From: an uncultured Bacteroidales bacterium
GTDB lineage: Bacteria; Bacteroidota; Bacteroidia; Bacteroidales; Paludibacteraceae
NCBI GenBank assembly: GCA_903929065.1
Contig: CAIYTJ010000547.1
Coordinates: 1 to 7,770, forward strand
DNA length: 7,770 bases
Direction of reading: 5' to 3'
Shown here: one piece after another, positions 6,420-7,770 of the stretch
Position numbering within the stretch: position 1 is the stretch's first letter
How the letters are laid out: each line of letters opens with the position of its first letter
The notes under the pieces: model-generated
Databases searched by the model: none
What the model was told of the DNA's origin: nothing
Seen by the model: only the letters and a program-made list of their open reading frames with translations
Program-made: the position numbers and the translations under genes

Positions 6420-6435
6420 AACCATTTGTAAGGTT
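6420..6435 (+). promoter_or_regulatory. Possible anticodon-mimic hairpin in the thrS leader
   Basis: AACC (6420-6423) pairs with GGTT (6432-6435) around the 8-base loop A-UUUGUAA. The last seven loop bases match a tRNA anticodon loop plan: U33, then UGU (the anticodon of a threonine tRNA), then A37 and A38. The hairpin ends 10 bases before the ATG, and its 3' arm holds the only Shine-Dalgarno-like AAGG (6430-6433). E. coli ThrRS represses its own translation by binding an anticodon-arm mimic at a similar place; transferring that to this gene is speculation. The 4-bp stem is weak and the loop is one base too long. Confidence 0.25.
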
Positions 6436-6445
6436 CAAAAAACGT

Positions 6446-7770
6446 ATGATTAAAGTAACATTCCCCGACGGTTCGGTACGCGAATTTGCCAAAGGCATAA
6501 CCGGACTGCAACTAGCTGAAAGTATCAGCTCCCGACTGGCACAAGAAGTGCTCGCTATCACAGTAAATGATGAGATATGGGACTTAACCCGCCCCATCGA
6601 AACCGATGCAGCCATTAAATTGCATAAATGGGACGATGAAGAAGCCAAACATGCTTTTTGGCATTCGTCTGCTCACCTTATGGCCGAAGCCCTTCAGGAG
6701 TTGTATCCGGGTATTAAATTCGGTATCGGTCCGGCTATCGAAAACGGTTTTTACTACGACGTAGATCCGGGTGAAGTTTCCATTAAAGAAGGTGATTTAC
6801 CGGTTATCGAAGCTAAAATGCTCGAACTCGCTAGCCGAAAAGAAGCGATTGTTCGCAGCGATATCAGTAAAGCCGATGCGTTGAAACGTTTTGGCGATAT
6901 TGGCGAAGTATATAAAACTGAAATGATTGAAGCGTTGGAAGACGGAACAATCACGTTGTACACACAAGGTAATTTTACCGATTTGTGCCGTGGACCCCAC
7001 TTGCCGAATACTGGCGACATTAAAGCCATTAAAGTGTTGAGCGTTGCCGGAGCTTACTGGCGTGGTGACGAAAAGCGCAAAATGTTGACGCGTCTTTACG
7101 GTATTACTTTCCCGAAAAAGAAAATGCTCGATGAATATCTGGTATTGTTGGAAGAAGCTAAAAAACGTGACCACCGCAAAATTGGTAAAGAACTGGAATT
7201 GTTTATGTTCTCTGAAATGGTGGGTAAAGGTTTACCTATGTGGTTACCACGCGGAACAGCGTTGCGCTTGCGTTTGGAAGACTTTTTGAAGAAGATTCAA
7301 CGCCGTTTCGATTACCAACAGGTAATGACTCCGCATATCGGAAATAAACAATTGTATGTGACTTCAGGTCACTATGCTAAATACGGAAAAGATTCATTTC
7401 AACCGATTCATACACCCGAAGAAGGTGAAGAATACCTGTTGAAACCAATGAACTGTCCGCACCACTGCGAAATTTATAAATTCAAACCGCGTTCTTACAA
7501 AGAATTGCCGGTTCGCTTGGCAGAGTTTGGTACCGTTTATCGTTATGAGCAAAGTGGTGAGCTTCATGGTTTGACCCGTGTACGCAGCTTTACACAGGAC
7601 GACGCGCACATTTTCTGTCGCCCCGATCAGGTGAAAGATGAGTTTCTGAAAGTAATGGATATTATCTTTATTATTTTCAATGCGTTGGAATTCGAAAACT
7701 TCGAAGCACAGATTTCATTGCGTGACCCGAACAATAAAGAAAAATATATCGGCTCTGACGAGAACTGGGA
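6446..7770 (+). CDS. thrS: Threonyl-tRNA synthetase (3' end missing)
   Basis: Charges tRNA-Thr with threonine in the cytosol. 441 codons are present of a family length near 640, and the frame is open to the right edge. Domains: TGS (about 1-62, starting MIKVTFPDGS); the editing domain that removes mischarged Ser, with its zinc-type residues H73-x3-H77 and C181-x3-H185 (E. coli H73, H77, C182, H186); a linker helix (226-247); then the class II catalytic core. The core shows a motif 1 region near 286-299 ending in MTPHI, C337 in MNCPHH (equivalent to zinc ligand C334 of E. coli), motif 2 around 358-387 with R366 (E. coli R363), and H388 (E. coli H385). The third zinc ligand, motif 3 and the anticodon-binding domain lie beyond the window. 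The start at 6446 gives the canonical N-terminus. It is divergent from the efflux operon and functionally unrelated. In many bacteria infC-rpmI-rplT follow; that cannot be seen here. Confidence 0.97.
   Translation, partial: MIKVTFPDGSVREFAKGITGLQLAESISSRLAQEVLAITVNDEIWDLTRPIETDAAIKLHKWDDEEAKHAFWHSSAHLMAEALQELYPGIKFGIGPAIENGFYYDVDPGEVSIKEGDLPVIEAKMLELASRKEAIVRSDISKADALKRFGDIGEVYKTEMIEALEDGTITLYTQGNFTDLCRGPHLPNTGDIKAIKVLSVAGAYWRGDEKRKMLTRLYGITFPKKKMLDEYLVLLEEAKKRDHRKIGKELELFMFSEMVGKGLPMWLPRGTALRLRLEDFLKKIQRRFDYQQVMTPHIGNKQLYVTSGHYAKYGKDSFQPIHTPEEGEEYLLKPMNCPHHCEIYKFKPRSYKELPVRLAEFGTVYRYEQSGELHGLTRVRSFTQDDAHIFCRPDQVKDEFLKVMDIIFIIFNALEFENFEAQISLRDPNNKEKYIGSDENW

Noticed and set aside
6405..6445. 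T-box or other large riboswitch controlling thrS
   Set aside because: The predicted leader is only about 35 bases, with no T-box sequence and no terminator/antiterminator pair.
6797..7174. Open frame of 125 codons on the minus strand opposite thrS, with similar ones at 6415-6648, 6754-7029 and 7394-7609
   Set aside because: They lie wholly or mostly within the well-supported thrS coding sequence on the other strand, look like no family, and carry no promoter; they are antisense shadows.
1..7770. CRISPR array, insertion sequence, toxin-antitoxin pair, phage-defence genes or tRNA
   Set aside because: No regularly spaced long repeats, transposase motifs, terminal inverted repeats or cloverleaf folds were seen; every long reading frame belongs to a known housekeeping, efflux or enzyme family.

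Overview
The window reads as an A+T-rich chromosome segment of a Bacteroidota bacterium, probably class Bacteroidia. Three things support this. Start codons lack strong Shine-Dalgarno sequences and follow A-rich leaders. The promoter-like elements match the Bacteroidota -7 consensus TAnnTTTG rather than a sigma70 -10 box. The threonyl-tRNA synthetase is of the Bacteroidales kind. I cannot name a genus.

Layout, left to right. Positions 1-851 (minus) hold the N-terminal 283 residues of a Rieske-type mononuclear iron oxygenase; its C-terminus lies beyond the left edge. A 73-bp gap made almost entirely of two imperfect short tandem repeats separates it from an exported SGNH/GDSL hydrolase (925-1620, minus), which probably heads a two-gene transcript. 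A strong minus-strand intrinsic terminator (1687-1719) isolates this pair from the next operon.

Positions 1740-6236 (minus) carry a complete four-gene drug-efflux operon, transcribed in the order MarR regulator, EmrA/HlyD-type adaptor, EmrB-type 14-helix MFS (DHA2) transporter, TolC-like outer-membrane channel. Gaps are 28, 2 and 15 bp. Together the products would form a proton-driven tripartite pump across both membranes, with MarR as a ligand-responsive autorepressor. A cluster of ATAACTAT-type half-sites lying against the marR -7 box is a good operator candidate.

Divergently, thrS starts at 6446 (plus) and runs off the right edge; 441 codons are present, covering the TGS, editing and much of the catalytic domains. 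Its short predicted leader contains a small hairpin whose loop reads UUUGUAA, the layout of a tRNA-Thr(UGU) anticodon loop, and whose 3' arm contains the only Shine-Dalgarno-like AAGG. That makes a tRNA-mimic autoregulatory element a testable, speculative possibility. I see no mobile element, CRISPR array, tRNA or rRNA. The genes are of known families; the most novel material is in the intergenic DNA.
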